64,000 bases of DNA. Origin: Cristatella mucedo (Eukaryota; Bryozoa; Phylactolaemata; Cristatellidae). Below the pieces are notes generated by a model. That model worked only from the letters and a program-made list of their open reading frames with translations. It had not been told where the DNA came from and did no database searches. The first letter of the stretch is position 1, and each line of letters begins with the position of its first letter. Position numbers and translations under genes: made by a program. The stretch spans positions 5,942,501 to 6,006,500 of the forward strand of contig WPIO01000017.1 in the NCBI GenBank assembly GCA_009760855.2. Reading direction: 5' to 3'. This document shows, one piece after another, positions 1-11,344 of this stretch.

Positions 1-753
1 CTGGACCGTGTCGTTCGCATATGATGAGGTAAAGTGCTATATTGTCGCAGGGATTTTGCAGAAAAGTAAGAATAAGCGTTGCTCTGGGGATTTAGCTCCA
101 CACTCCTGGCAGCGGAGCTAACGTACTGGCAACTTGCAAGCGATTCGCTTAGCGCATGGTGGGAAGGAGCATGCAAAGCCAGCCATGGTCTAGCGGTTTC
201 ATGCTGCTGCAGCCCCGGCCTCCTCATTCCCGACCCAGAGCCTCGCTCTCAGTCTTTCGCGTGAAGTCTCTTTGCTACAGTTGGCTCTGCGTTGCAAGTT
301 GGGGACTGTAAAACTCGCATGTTCAATTCTTGCGCAAAAGTTTTCACTTCTTCTGCCGATTCTGGCACCGGCTAGCCGTCGTATACTGCAGTTTATTTTC
401 TTAGCTGCTTCGGCTGGCCAGCTGATGCAGCTATGGTTCCGTGGCCCAATCCTGCAACGTCTGGCTGCGTGATTTTTAATCTCTTTCCTAAGCCGCTCAA
501 GGATTGGTGCCTGCTGCTGCCTCCTAGATAAGTCCGTTTTGATCCAAACTTGTTTTACCTACGAAGCTGTCTTTCAATGGTCTTTCACATTAATTATTCT
601 CTCTTTCCATATCTATATCTTCCTCTTTCTCACCTCTCACTTTCATTTCTTCTCTTGCTCTCTTCCATCTCTTGCTAACTTCCTCCTTTCTTACCCCTAG
701 CTTTCTACTAGCACCTCTCCCTACTGCTTCCTGCCGTTTTATTCCTCACACCA

Positions 754-790
<37 letters not shown>

Positions 791-1027
791 TGTCGTGCTT
801 TCACCCCACTCAGCAGGCAATTCTTTATTGCCATCTGAAGGATCCGAGCATGCTACCCGGGTCCTGAAATTGGCACACTTTACCACTGGGCGGTGTCACC
901 ATCTTCTCTTACTGTTTGATATTCTCAATTGAGTGCTATCGTCAAGAACGCTAGCTCATAAGGGCATGAACTTGCACTTGTGGTATGTGGCATTAGTTAT
1001 AGCTGTTGATCTGTTTCTCTGTTTTAG
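1..1027. other. 5' flank / upstream intron of the FBXO7-like gene
   Basis: No protein domain could be recognised here. The stretch includes a CT-rich tract (about 600-790). It ends in a good 3' splice acceptor, TTTCTCTGTTTTAG, with the AG at 1026-1027, so a 5' untranslated exon may lie further upstream, inside or outside the window. Short ORFs in this stretch look like chance. Confidence 0.4.
753..788. repeat. (CT)n microsatellite
   Basis: A short run of CT dinucleotides with a TTT interruption, upstream of the first recognised coding exon of the FBXO7-like gene. Confidence 0.8.
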
Positions 1028-1084
1028 ATGATACTACTACCCCGTTGTTCTCCATCGTGCTGTGCGCTTACGCAATTGCAATGA
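1028..1084 (+). promoter_or_regulatory. Upstream ORF overlapping the FBXO7-like start codon
   Basis: If the acceptor at 1026-1027 is used, the exon begins with ATG and opens an 18-codon upstream ORF in a different frame. Its TGA stop (1082-1084) overlaps the main ATG as ATGA. This is a layout that can couple termination to reinitiation. The overlap is seen directly; that it is translated is inference. Confidence 0.35.
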
Positions 1085-2062
1085 AACTGCGTATCAAATG
1101 GCCTGGTGGCCGTGCCGTGCTCACACTGCCTGACGTGGGAGTATTAACTTTCGGGACGTTAGTAGATGCAGTGGGCAAGCAGTGTGGTCTGGCTGCCGGC
1201 CACTTTTCCCTCAGTCTCAATGGACACGACGTGCTGCAGTTCGACGAACGTGATAGCCTAGGGGGCGACGCTGGGATCCGGTCGGGTGATCTGATTATCG
1301 TCACCGAAAAGGTTGGATTTAAGTCTTCTACACTGCCAGATGCCGCTGATGACCGCAAGTCGGATATATCGAGGACTGTGGCTGGCTGCACGGCAGTTTC
1401 GAGGCTCTGTGAGCAGCCAAGTGCCGAGCCGGCCGGCCTGGCGCAGCCAGCCGCCGCAACATCGACGGTCATCGAGTGCCCTGGGCATGCTGTGGCTACC
1501 AATGCTGCTAGTGCAGCTGGAGTGACAGCAGCTCCTCCTTTACTGTCGGCACTCAAATCAGAGCACTCGGAAGAGCACTCGGATGAGCAGCGTTGGGAGC
1601 CGAAGCACGTGAGCAAACCGGAACACGGCGATGTCGGTGATGGAGACGGTGCCAATCGCTATTTGAGGGAGCCCATGCTCGTGCGAGAGGCCACCAGAGT
1701 GTGTGTGCCTGAGCACCTGGCTGCTGCTTTGCAGACTGCTCTGTGTAGCGACAAGCGTGTCTCGGCTGATGTCCTTTTTGCCGTGCTGCACGTGCTGATG
1801 GTCGAGTCAGGCTACCGACCGTGCGAGTCGTCGGAAGGACCGTCGAAAGTGACCATCTACGCTGCACTGCCACCTACGTGGAAGACGCCATTTGGCTATG
1901 CTGTCCGCTATTTGCACCCTGCTTTGGATGATGCTGCAGCTTTCACTGTCACGGGAGTGACGCTGGGACCCCAAGTGCTCGTCGTGAGAGCCGTGGCTGG
2001 CCAGCAGTGTCTGGCTGTCGTGCAGCTCCCCGTTGCTGACTATGTCAGCTCACCCTTGCCAG
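1081..2062 (+). CDS. FBXO7: FBXO7-like F-box protein, exon with ubiquitin-like and FP domains
   Basis: First recognised coding exon of a 548-residue FBXO7-like (Nutcracker-type) protein. Family members are substrate-receptor subunits of SCF ubiquitin ligases; they also bind the proteasome regulator PI31 through the FP domain, and in vertebrates take part in PINK1/Parkin mitophagy. Residues 1-77 form a ubiquitin-like domain starting MKLRIKWPGG and containing SGDLIIVTEK. Residues about 80-205 are a low-complexity Ser/Ala/Glu linker. From residue about 208 (VCVPEHLAAAL, then LFAVLHVLMVESGYRP) comes the FP/PI31-like domain, which runs into the next exon. ATG 1081 is chosen because the ubiquitin-like fold starts there. 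The frame is open upstream to a splice acceptor at 1027. The exon ends CCAG|GTAACC at 2062, phase 1. Reading through would add only eight or so unrelated residues before a stop. Confidence 0.85.
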
Positions 2063-2339
2063 GTAACCGCCACTTGCTAGTGCATAGTTAAGAGCGCAGG
2101 TTTGCAAAACTCTGCATACGCATAGTGCCGGCTTGTGTGCTGCTGTTGCTCGCGTCTGGTCTCATGCCTCTGCGTTTCGTGAGGATGCATTCAAGCCCTC
2201 GTGTATTCGAGCCTTCGTTCCCTCGAGGACGGCATTTGAGGTCAAATGCCGAATGTGACTTTCGCGTGCTGCAGCGTTTTATCTCTGCGTTGAGCTTGAG
2301 CTGTGGGACCCCGTGGCATGTGCCCCCTCTGGCCTGAAT

Positions 2340-4450
2340 CTGTGTGCAAGATATCGATCTTTACTCGTTCTGGATGATTCTAACATTCATTTTGACAACA
2401 GCTGCCACCTCAAATGCTGAATTTCGTTCACTGACTGACTCATTCTCTCTTGTGGCTCATGCACATGACCCCACTCAACTCATTCAGTCCGCAGTGTGTT
2501 TCCCCTCCGAATCTACAATCAACTTTAAATCGTGACCCTTGACATTGACGATGTCCACACCCAAAATGTCTTATTTGTCCCTGCTGCTCAATACTTCTTT
2601 CGGCCTGTCATCATTGGTAGAAGGCTGCATACAACACTAGCCGAAATTGTTCACGATTTTGCACCTCTGACTAAGCACACTGAAGGCCCTCAACCAGATG
2701 ACCTATGGTTTACCGCAGACATTAGACTCGCTAGGTCTACTAAGTGCAAGTTTGAAAAGGCATCTGTTCGTCGATAGGCATACAAGGACTACTGTAGGTC
2801 ATACCAATCTCTCCTAGCAATGTCCAAGTCTAGCTTCTATAAAACTCGTGAATCACAGGTGCACAATCCGAAAGTGCTCATGTCTACCATCGACCATCTC
2901 CTTAACCTCCCAGGTTGGCTCCTTACCTAGTGGTCCGTGTGGTGATCTGCCTGATTGCTTCTCCAGCTTCTTTGTCTGCAAGATAGACAAGAGCAGGCGG
3001 TCCATACCTAAAGTAGCAGCATTTCCACTGGACTCCTGTAACTCAGTAACATCCTAACGGGACTTATATTCCTCAATTTTGTGCTGTACCTTAATGTCTG
3101 TATTCAAGACAGCCACAATTTTGTGTCCTGAGTCTTAGCTCAGGGTCAAGGTGCACACTGTTCACGACCCGGGTAGTGGCTTCGAATATTGCGGTGGGCG
3201 ATGCTTTCTTGACCACGGCGATAGCCGTAAAAACTTCTTCTTCTTCCGCTCTACTTCTTCTTCCGCTCTATGAATGAGGCTGTTAAATCAGCTAGCCTTA
3301 GTAACCTTATCCTGAAAGTCATCTCCCAGTCAAAGAAGACTGCTAGCCCTCTGGACCCTATTCCGACTGTCCTACTTCTACGATGCACAGATCTGCTGCT
3401 GCCATGCATAACTAACATAATAAATGTGTTCTTAGCCTCAGGTCATGTCCCAGCACCTTTAAACAAGGCTCTAGTCAGGCCACTACTCAAGAAAGCAAGA
3501 CTAGACCAAGAGAACTTGGGCAACTTTTCCCTCAGCCTCCCTTCCAACGTTCCTATCAAAGACACTGGAACAAGTTGTGGCAAACCAGCTGATCTATTAT
3601 ATTGGAACTTCAAACCTAGCAAATTCCAGTCAGATTTGAGAGCTAATCACTCCACAGAGTCAGCATTGCTTGGGTGTGCAATGACCTCAGGAATTTAGAT
3701 CGGTAAAGTCTATCTGCAAGATTTGCTTGGTCTTTCGGCAGCGTTTGATACTGTCGACACCAAGTCTTCTAGCGTGTCTGATCTGACCTGGGCATCGCTG
3801 TCACTGCACCGAAACTATCTCGGAAAACTCCAAAGCATTGATGTCTCCGGGCTACGGGCTATCTCAAGACTCTGTGCTTGGTCTGCTTCTTTTCGCAATG
3901 TATACTCTGCCTCTTGCCGATGTCATTGCCAAGCACGATCTAGGCTTTCATTTTAATGCAGATGGCTCACAGCTGTACCTATGCTTTGATCCCTCTCAGC
4001 CATCCAGCATGTCAAATTCTCAACCCTCGTTGCATGTGTTACTGGCGTCGGCACGTGGATGCCAGCAAACTTTCTCAAATTGAATTACGATGCAACCAAC
4101 TTACTAGTTATTGGCAAACCTAGTGTGACTCAGAAATTGAAAAGCTTAACGCTCAGAATCAGCTCTGCTACACCATATCTTCTGTAGCACGTGCACGAAA
4201 TCTGGTTGTCCTGTTCCCAAGTGACCTTTAACTAGACGACCACAGTCAAGTCTGCTAGATGACATTGCAAAAATTCGGGCTTGCTTAGACATGGATGCTA
4301 CAACCGAATTGGTTCGTGCATTTTTGTGACATCCCGTCTCAACTTCTGTAACTCGCTGCTTCCTGGTCTACCGGCCTGTGCAATCAGGCGTTTACAGTTG
4401 GTGCAAAACTCTGCAGCTAGACTTGGCTGTCGTTAGCGTCGCGGTTTCCA
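2340..4450 (+). mobile_element. LINE-A (CR1/L2-like) retrotransposon remnant
   Basis: A decayed non-LTR element broken by stops and frameshifts. In order: the end of the endonuclease region (DDSNIHFDNSCHL-like, about 2370-2420); a linker shared with the copy at 15.6-17.4 kb; RT motifs (SPLDPIPTVLL, about 3345; LSAAFDTVD, about 3730; an LPLADVIAKH-like segment, about 3910); and the C-terminal part matching the 48.2-kb copy ([19 protein letters not shown]-like, about 4335-4390). It is interrupted by a SINE-B at about 3128-3296. Its 3' end with the ATT tail is missing, so it was truncated or deleted next to the F-box exon. Confidence 0.8.
3128..3296 (+). mobile_element. SINE-B copy, old, inside LINE-A
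   Basis: A diverged copy. The tRNA-like head (TTAGCTCAGGGTCAAGG) is followed by a box-B-like GGCTTCGAAT, then GCGGTGGGCGAT and GATAGCCGTAAA, and it ends in GAGGCTGTTAAATCAGCTAG. A short CTTCTTC-type duplication lies within its 3' part. LINE sequence resumes right after its end, so it inserted into the LINE. Confidence 0.75.
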
Positions 4451-4584
4451 CGCTATACCGCTTGGCTTTCAGTCACGCAGCACATCACTGGCTCGTCTGA
4501 GTGGAATCGTCTTGCTCTGGCTTGAACTAACCTGAACTCGAACCAGAGCTCTCTGTGAACCTATGCCGACCTTTTGGTCTTCAG

Positions 4585-5249
4585 CTCCTGTGTGCGCTCG
4601 AGCCTGCTCGGTGCTTGCCTCCAGCGATCCGCCTGCGCCTTCCCTCGACGGACGCTTCCGGCCAGAGCTCGACGCATGCGTCGTCGCTTGTCGCACAGGT
4701 GTGCATGCGCTGGGGAGCGCCTGCAAGGAGCTCGGGCGCCTGTCGCGCTCGTTCAAGGACGCGTTCAGCCACCGCCTGCTGGGCGAGCTGGAGCGCTGGC
4801 ACGGCCTGCCCGAGCGCCTGCCCGACCTCATTCGGATGCCGCTGGAAATGCAGCTGCACCTGCTCGGCTTCCTCGACCCGCTCAGCCTCGTTCGCCTCGG
4901 AAGCACGTGCAGCGCCCTGCAGGGCGTCTGCTGCCTGCCGCAGCTGTGGCGAAGGCACTACGTGGCTCGCTATGCACCTCCTCGAGGAGGTGCGCCGCTC
5001 GTCGTCTGCGACTGGTACGGCAGCTACCGGCAGAGATGGATCGAGGAAAAGCGAGCTGTCGCCTTCGCAATGGCCGTTAGATTCAGGCCGCTTCCGCCTA
5101 CTCTGCCGCCGGCGTGGCTGCCGCCGTGGCAACCCTTCGTGCCGTTCGGCGATCGGGACCCGCCGCCACCTGCGGCATGTGGCATTCCACTGCCTGACCC
5201 CATTGACAGACGCATGCTGCTGCACTTTAGGCCTGTGCACCACTTTTAG
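4585..5249 (+). CDS. FBXO7: FBXO7-like F-box protein, terminal exon with F-box
   Basis: Encodes residues 328-548. The first part completes the FP-domain region (LGRLSRSFKDAFSHRLLGEL resembles the segment before the FBXO7 F-box). The F-box lies at about 410-455, with MPLEMQLHLLGFLDPLSL, then RLGSTCSALQ and LPQLWRRHYVARY; in this family it binds Skp1. After it comes DWYGSYRQRWIEEKRA, matching the conserved helix that follows the F-box in FBXO7. A Pro-rich tail (PPAWLPPWQPFVPFGDRDPPPP) ends in RPVHHF before TAG 5247-5249. A total of 548 aa is close to the roughly 520 aa usual for the family. GC-rich codon use is shared with exon 1. I saw no AATAAA within 600 bases; an ATTAAA occurs at 6700. Confidence 0.85.
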
Positions 5250-7203
5250 CTGCCAGCAGGACGACTGCGCGACGTCGCACTGCGACATTCGTGCAACGAA
5301 TGGGTTCTGTGCGAGTGGGCACCGGTGGCTGTCAGCAGTGGCGGGTGCTGCTGTGCTGTGGATGGCCTTGCGTGCACGTACGTCCCTGCTGCTGGAGCTG
5401 CTTTCTTTGTTGTCAACGTCAGCAAAGACTAATAATTATAGCCAGTTTACTCTTGATAATTTACCTTTCATTTTTCTAAATTCCCAGCGACCGTGTGATT
5501 AGTGTTTGTTGTAGTGTTTTTCCGTCTTCGTTCAGGTTAGCTGTTCCTTAATTCATTGGGTTCACATAATCATGTAGCAGAAGCTTTCACCACTACCCCC
5601 CACACGTACGGGGGGGGGGGGCCCCGGGAGAACCCTGTGATTGGTAAAAGCGTTTCCAGTCTTCTATGGGTTATAGTGCGTTGTGATGTCAAAAAAAGTC
5701 TACAGAATCTTCTATCAGACTCTCGCATTTTGGCTCAGCCAGCAACAACGTACCCTAAATGGGGACACTACCCATGAACTTGAGGTCAAGGTAATTTTCA
5801 CTGCTGGTTCTGACATGCTTCGTGTGAACTCCTGATTTCGAGAACGAAAACCGATATTCTGGAGTTCTTATAAATAGACAGGCTACTCCACCACACTCGA
5901 CGGCATTTGGGAAGCCGGTAAAGATCCAGTACTGCTTTCGTTATGCTGAAAACCACCATGTTTCTTCATTTGGCATACAAAATAGGGATCAGAAGGGCCG
6001 TTAGTCGAACCGGATGGACCCTAGAGCTTTTTCTTTGTTTGGCCAAAGTTGGGGCCAGAGTGAACATGCTCATACAACTCAATTCAGACTCTGAATGACC
6101 CGATGCTAACTAGTGAAAGACTGTATTGGCTTACATCGTCTATGAAGAAAAAGAATAAGTACAGCAGATAACCTGAGCGGTAGTAAAAACAGTCGGTACA
6201 GCCCACGAAAATGACAGCCACGGCCTTACAGGTCTCCTTTTAAATAGTACGATAATTGCTTTCTCAACACTCAACTCTTCCACCTACATTTTCTGCCTTG
6301 ACAAGTCCTCATGGCGAATGTGCAAATTCTCCGAATGAGTGCTGCTGCCACCACCACCTCCTCTGCAGTTGCCGAAGCCATGAGAAATTAACTGGCTATG
6401 TACCATCATTAGGGAATCGAGGTTAACTTTGCGACACATGCAAAGTGCCTATAATAATTATAATATATTGGCGTAGCACCCTCGGAATTTAATCTTACTT
6501 GGCACTTTACGTATGCTGTAAAGGAAGCATGTCAAAATATTACTGATAACGTGCACAGTGTCAGTACGGCCTAGATATCAATTATCTTCGGGTTCTGGAC
6601 AAATGTCATTATTATCATTATTACTATTTTTGTGGACATGCAGTCTTTTTATTCTCGTATGGCCCTTTGAATCCTAACTCGAATGGGACAACAAGACAAA
6701 TTAAAGAAATTGCCTCACTATGTATGTATTATATCTATATGCAGCATGTTAAGTCGATATACAGTTCCTAGCCCCTGCCCGCCCCGCCCTTCCTCGTCGT
6801 AGTGCAACTCCCACCTTTCCACGGACACCTCCGTGTGGAATGACGAATTACTGTGCGATCTACTTCAAATCCACATTTCAGGCAACAAAGTTTACTGTCC
6901 GTATGGCGAATTTCATGGCATTCTGCTTGAACGTTCTCGAGACATTTGACAAACTACTGCGTAGCTGTGCGACAGAATTGTATGGTTGGTAGGGCCAGCA
7001 ATGCTATCCATTAAAATTGGCTGTGGTGAAGCTCAGATCACCACTGTGTACACCATCTATTTTTAAAAGGGCATCTACCGATGTTCAAAGCATTGGGCAT
7101 GTCGTTCTCGGGGCAAAAATCTGCAAAGTTTCTTGGTGGAATAGTATAACCGCATCTCATTTCGTTTGCAGTGCCTACTACAAGGTGAAATTATCGAGAC
7201 CTT
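5250..7203. other. 3' flank of the FBXO7-like gene, no gene seen
   Basis: Presumably 3' UTR, then intergenic DNA. It holds an 11-G run at about 5611-5621 and one eroded LINE-A tail (listed separately). The ORFs are short and domainless. Confidence 0.5.
6446..6580 (-). mobile_element. LINE-A 3' end, eroded
   Basis: Reads in reverse as the LINE-A 3' UTR and tail. AATAATTATAATA is followed by TAGCACCCTCGGAA, GGCACTTTACGTATGCTG and GTGCACAGTGTCAGTACG, each matching the 8.2-kb and 15.6-kb copies with many substitutions. Confidence 0.6.
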
Positions 7204-7676
7204 ATATGAATCTTTTGGCCGGGACCCGGGTCCCCGCAAAGACCCCCATGCTCAAAAGTGAATTAATTGATTAATTTCTAGAAAATAGTCGAAATCGCAG
7301 AAAAACCTCGTGTTCAGTTATACCTGTCATGTTATAAACGGAGGATGCCAACGAAGTTTCCGCATCCGCTCACGGCGCTGTACTCGGAGTCCGCAAAGAA
7401 AAACCAGCGGTTGGTGTCGAAACGCCGAAGACGAAGCCCGGGCGCCCGAAGAAACGCCTCCCCCACCCCGCTCTTACAGCCTGGCCAGACCTGATTCCTG
7501 TCTTCGCCAACAAGTAGAGAATAAAAATCGAACTCTGATTAGGGTATAGCTTTATTGACCAAAAGAAGACGATCAAGCCAATAACGAGGTCGATCGACTA
7601 TTATTCGCGGTGTTATAGAGCTTTTGCGAGACCCGGGTCCCCAAAAGGACCCGGATCCCCGCCAATAGGTTCATAT
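7204..7676. mobile_element. Candidate inverted-repeat (MITE-like) element
   Basis: The 30-bp arms at 7204-7233 and 7647-7676 are inverted copies of each other with 26 of 30 matches; both contain ATATGAA, TTGGC and CCGGGTCC. The 473-bp span holds no transposase. No convincing target duplication was seen at the edges, so a non-mobile origin remains possible. Confidence 0.45.
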
Positions 7677-8205
7677 GCCGAATGTCGTGAAATTGCGTTG
7701 ATACGTCTCTATACTCTCATGTGCAATATGCAATCGTACTAAAGCTTCGGCAGCTCAATTGTAATAGATCGCCGCCAGGCATGGAGATGAGGTCTAAAGC
7801 CCCTCAAACAGCATCGGAGACAGCAATTTCATCGGAGGTGGGGGCAAGACCGGTAAGATTTTCAAGTAGGCGGAATCAGACCCGAAATTAGTGAAAAATA
7901 GCGTAAAATCATTGTGTTTATTCGGCGCTAACTCGGCGGTAACTCATTGAGTGAAATTAAAGCACAATTTCTTCTTGGTGACTGTCGGGGGGGGGGCTCT
8001 TAGGAATAGGAGCGGCCCCGCTGTAGGTGGAGCAAATACCCTCCCTGCCCCTAGCAGTAAGGGCCTGGATGTGGGGACGGGCTGTACTGCACTACCCCAA
8101 TCAAAATTACAGCCGTCCAAATCCCCACACTGCATACGATTATCTCTCAGCCCCCCTCCCGAGGCCCGATAGCCCCTTTCCAGTTGCTCAACGGGTTTCG
8201 AGGAA
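7677..8205. other. Intergenic stretch without recognised features
   Basis: Contains a 9-G run near 7988 and several short ORFs on both strands that lack domains. Nothing here supports a gene. Confidence 0.4.
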
Positions 8206-8485
8206 GAGGTATAATAATAATAATAATAATGTACTTGATAAAGTGCCCTCAGAGAACTCAATCTCTCTCTAGGCGCTTTACGTTTGCTGCAAAGGGAAAT
8301 GCAATAGAATGATAAGTAAAATCATGCTTGAAAAACAAACAAAATGAATAACATGGTTAGGGGTGACATGCACAGGGTCAGCATGCAAATGTGGTTAGTG
8401 GCAGCATGCACAGTGTCAGCACGCATAAGCACGTGAAGGACGAATCACAGGGACCCACTAAATGCTGTCCTAAATAGGAGTGTTA
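8206..8485 (-). mobile_element. LINE-A 3' end (5'-truncated insertion)
   Basis: On the minus strand this is the LINE-A 3' UTR ending in the conserved hairpin and an (ATT)n tail (8211-8230 on +). The block with GGGTCAGCATGCAAATGTGG and GACGAATCACAGGGACCCAC aligns with the 3' UTR of the 48.2-kb copy with few differences. Confidence 0.85.
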
Positions 8486-8657
8486 TGGGGCTAGTTCTAA
8501 AAGGCACTCGTAGCCACCGGTTATTTGGAACTTCGGCAATTAACATGCACTGAACTGCACACAAGTATTCGCACGCGAAACGCACTGTGACAGAAAAAAA
8601 AAGAAAAGACTGGCTCACTAGGGAGAAGGATATTTAAGGGAGTCAAGCGTAAAGGAG

Positions 8658-8658
<1 letters not shown>

Positions 8659-8748
<90 letters not shown>

Positions 8749-8866
8749 CAGAGCGAGCGAGAGAGAGGAGATAGAGAGAGAAAGAGAGATAGGGAGTGAG
8801 AGACAGACAGAGGCAGCGAGCGAGAGAGAGAGGAGAGAGAGAGAGAGAGAGAGGGAGAGAGAAAAA

Positions 8867-8928
<62 letters not shown>
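8659..8928. repeat. (GA)n microsatellite
   Basis: About 270 bases, almost pure GA with scattered C, T and AAAA interruptions. The Arg/Glu ORF over it is a by-product of the repeat. Confidence 0.95.
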
Positions 8929-8939
8929 CAGGGCGAGGA

Positions 8940-10529
8940 ATGATTGCTGTCGGGGGGGGGGTGGAGTCCCTAATCCGCTGTCTTACCTTCGGAGAACATG
9001 AAGAAATGCTCTGCTAAGTCGCCATTGGGATCACCGGGCAGTATGATTGTGTGCGAACAGTTAGGAAGATGGAACACGATGGATGCTTGAGATTTTGGGT
9101 TCTTAATCTGTGCTTCGAATACTATATCCCTATAAAATATGGACTTGCCTTAGCTAAATGGATTGATACGGTCTACAATGATCCTCAAATGCCATGCGGT
9201 AGTCCCTTCGTGACGCAGCTTTGGGCTCTGCAAATCAGAATGGATTGTCAGTCTCTTTTAAATGGCGCTTAAAAAGACTTCCGGACGGCTTTCTGTTGGA
9301 ACAGTTATTCTGACTTTCCAAAAATGGGATGTAAATTCTTTAAAAGGTCTGGAAGAACCTATCTTACCGGTGCTTTTTTGGTCGGTCAAATGGAAGTCTG
9401 CTTCAAAAAAGGCTACCATTTCTTGTTGGAAGATGCTAAAGAATTTATACTGCGGAGAGGCCGATGAGTCGATAAGCCGCGTAGTGCATCTTCACGCTGA
9501 GTTTCGTCGTGTTTCTCCAGGGGATCGCCGAGGCTAAAAGCATGCTAAAAAATGGCATTTCATGTAGTGGCTCTTCAGAGCTCTATTTCAACGTCGGTCT
9601 CGTGGTGTAGTCTCTCCTCCGATTCAGGAACGGCCAAATAAGTTCAGCTTTTAAAATCACATCTGCAGGCAGCTACGAAGTGACGATCGCTGGATACTGA
9701 CCGCGGTCAAGCGCGCAGCCCGGACGGCTCCTCAGGGGACCGCAGTTAGGCTAAATGAATAGTATCTATTCGGCCTTCAGTGTCCTCCCAATTAAAAATT
9801 CGGCTGACATCTCAACGGTTATTAGAAACGCTCTGTAAGGGCTCCCGCGCTCGAGTCCTCGCTGCAGTCCTACGGCGCTCGCACCGTACGATGCCGATGT
9901 CCTTGCCGACGTCTGACGAATGCCAACGAAGGAAGCGCCTCGAAGCAAGGCCACCAGCGAGTCACAGTAGCAGATGCTGCCTCATTGCACGCAGGCGTTC
10001 CGATGGTAGCTGAGCACAGCAACAATAAATAGCGCCCATAAAAACTCCATATTCACCAAGAAGAACAGTCTACTCGACGGCCACAGAGGGCTACATGTGT
10101 CTAGCAGCAGCCATCGCATACGATTCAACGGATGCCCAAGCCACAATTCAATTGAATACAACGTGAGTTGGGCTTTTTACGCTAACTATTCATAGATTAA
10201 GACTAAACCGGTTCCTGATAATTACTAGAGCTCACTGCCATTGGACTCACTTCGCTGAGTCATAGTATCTTGCGGCGCGACGCTGCGCCATCTGCCGCAT
10301 GACGTAAGTGCGTGATGGGCGATGGACGTGACGGACGGACGTGATGGGCAGGGCTTTCTTTCTTTAATTAATACGGATAATTCAGAAAGGGTGAATGACA
10401 TATGAGCAGTAATAATATGTTTGCTAGAGTACGCCAACGCTACAGTACTGCCCGATACCAACGAGAAGCTAAAATTCTTAAAAAAATAATTTAGTTACTA
10501 GAAATATTGAATGTAGGTATATCTTGATA
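8940..10529. other. Intergenic stretch without recognised features
   Basis: Starts with a poly-G patch (about 8953). The short ORFs (for example 9051-9272 and 9262-9537 on +) show no motif I recognise and have no visible splice partners. No repeat family recurring elsewhere in the window was found. Confidence 0.4.
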
Positions 10530-10636
10530 TTACTCACGATTCAATCGCGTTTCCCTTTCCAGCAAATGTAAAGCGCATAGGAAGAGATTGAGTTATCTGA
10601 GGGCGCTTTATCAAGTGCATTATTATTATTATAAAT
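10530..10636 (+). mobile_element. LINE-A 3' end
   Basis: Contains AGCAAATGTAAAGCGC, the AGAGATTGAGTTATCT hairpin region, GAGGGCGCTTTATCAAGTGC and an ATTATTATTATT tail, all as in the 49.4-kb LINE-A end. It is a very short 5'-truncated insertion. Confidence 0.8.
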
Positions 10637-11344
10637 ACCACCACCCGAGTATTCAAGGTAATTCTCCTAAATGGCGACCACTTTTTTAGAATGGGGCTAG
10701 AAAGATATCAGAGCGGCGCGGTTGCAAACTGGTGTGCGGCCGCCGGGTGCCGTCAGAACGAGGCTGCAAGCGCAGCGCGTTTAACGGTGCTACTCTCCGC
10801 CGACGCGTGACGAATACTGGTGACGCCTGAATCTTGTAGCACGGCGAGCAACGTGTGGGTGCTACACCAGTGCACGCAGGACGCCGATAGCAGCAGGAAC
10901 AAGACAGCAACGAATAGCGCTGACGCCTTAACATAACAAGTCCGAATCCATAACGTAGACGAGTCTATTTGATAGCAGCGGATGGTTACGGACTTTCAAC
11001 AGAGGCCCTGACGTACGCCAACGGCTCTGAGGCCTAGAGCTCAAATAAGCTTCAATGCCAATGGCGAGTCTGGAATCACAACTCACCGCCTATCTCATGG
11101 CGCCAGCTTTATGCAGCCTCGGCCACAGATTATTCCATAGTCGCATAATCGTGAATAATGAATAGTCATAATCTGACGACTGATTTAGCTCGTCGGCGTT
11201 TTAGCTTTCGTCGGTTTCCAGGGGGCTGTCGTTTCCTGTGGCTACATATGGTTAGAGCTGATATATGCTTAATTCTTGTGTACAGGCTTAAACATGCTTG
11301 CCGTGCGGCCTCAGGCTCGCTGCCTCGGGCTCTCCAAATGCAAT
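10637..11344. other. Intergenic stretch without recognised features
   Basis: No repeat family or coding domain was seen. The largest ORF (10686-10934, -) has no recognisable motif. Confidence 0.4.

Larger units (their letters stand above)
2063..4584 (+). other. Intron of the FBXO7-like gene, filled by a LINE
   Basis: The donor GTAACC at 2063 and the acceptor CCTTTTGGTCTTCAG ending at 4584 join phase 1 to phase 1: the final G of exon 1 plus CT of the next exon makes an Ala codon. Nearly all of the intron from about 2340 to 4450 is an old, sense-oriented LINE-A copy. The stretch 2063-2340 shows nothing recognisable. Confidence 0.75.
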
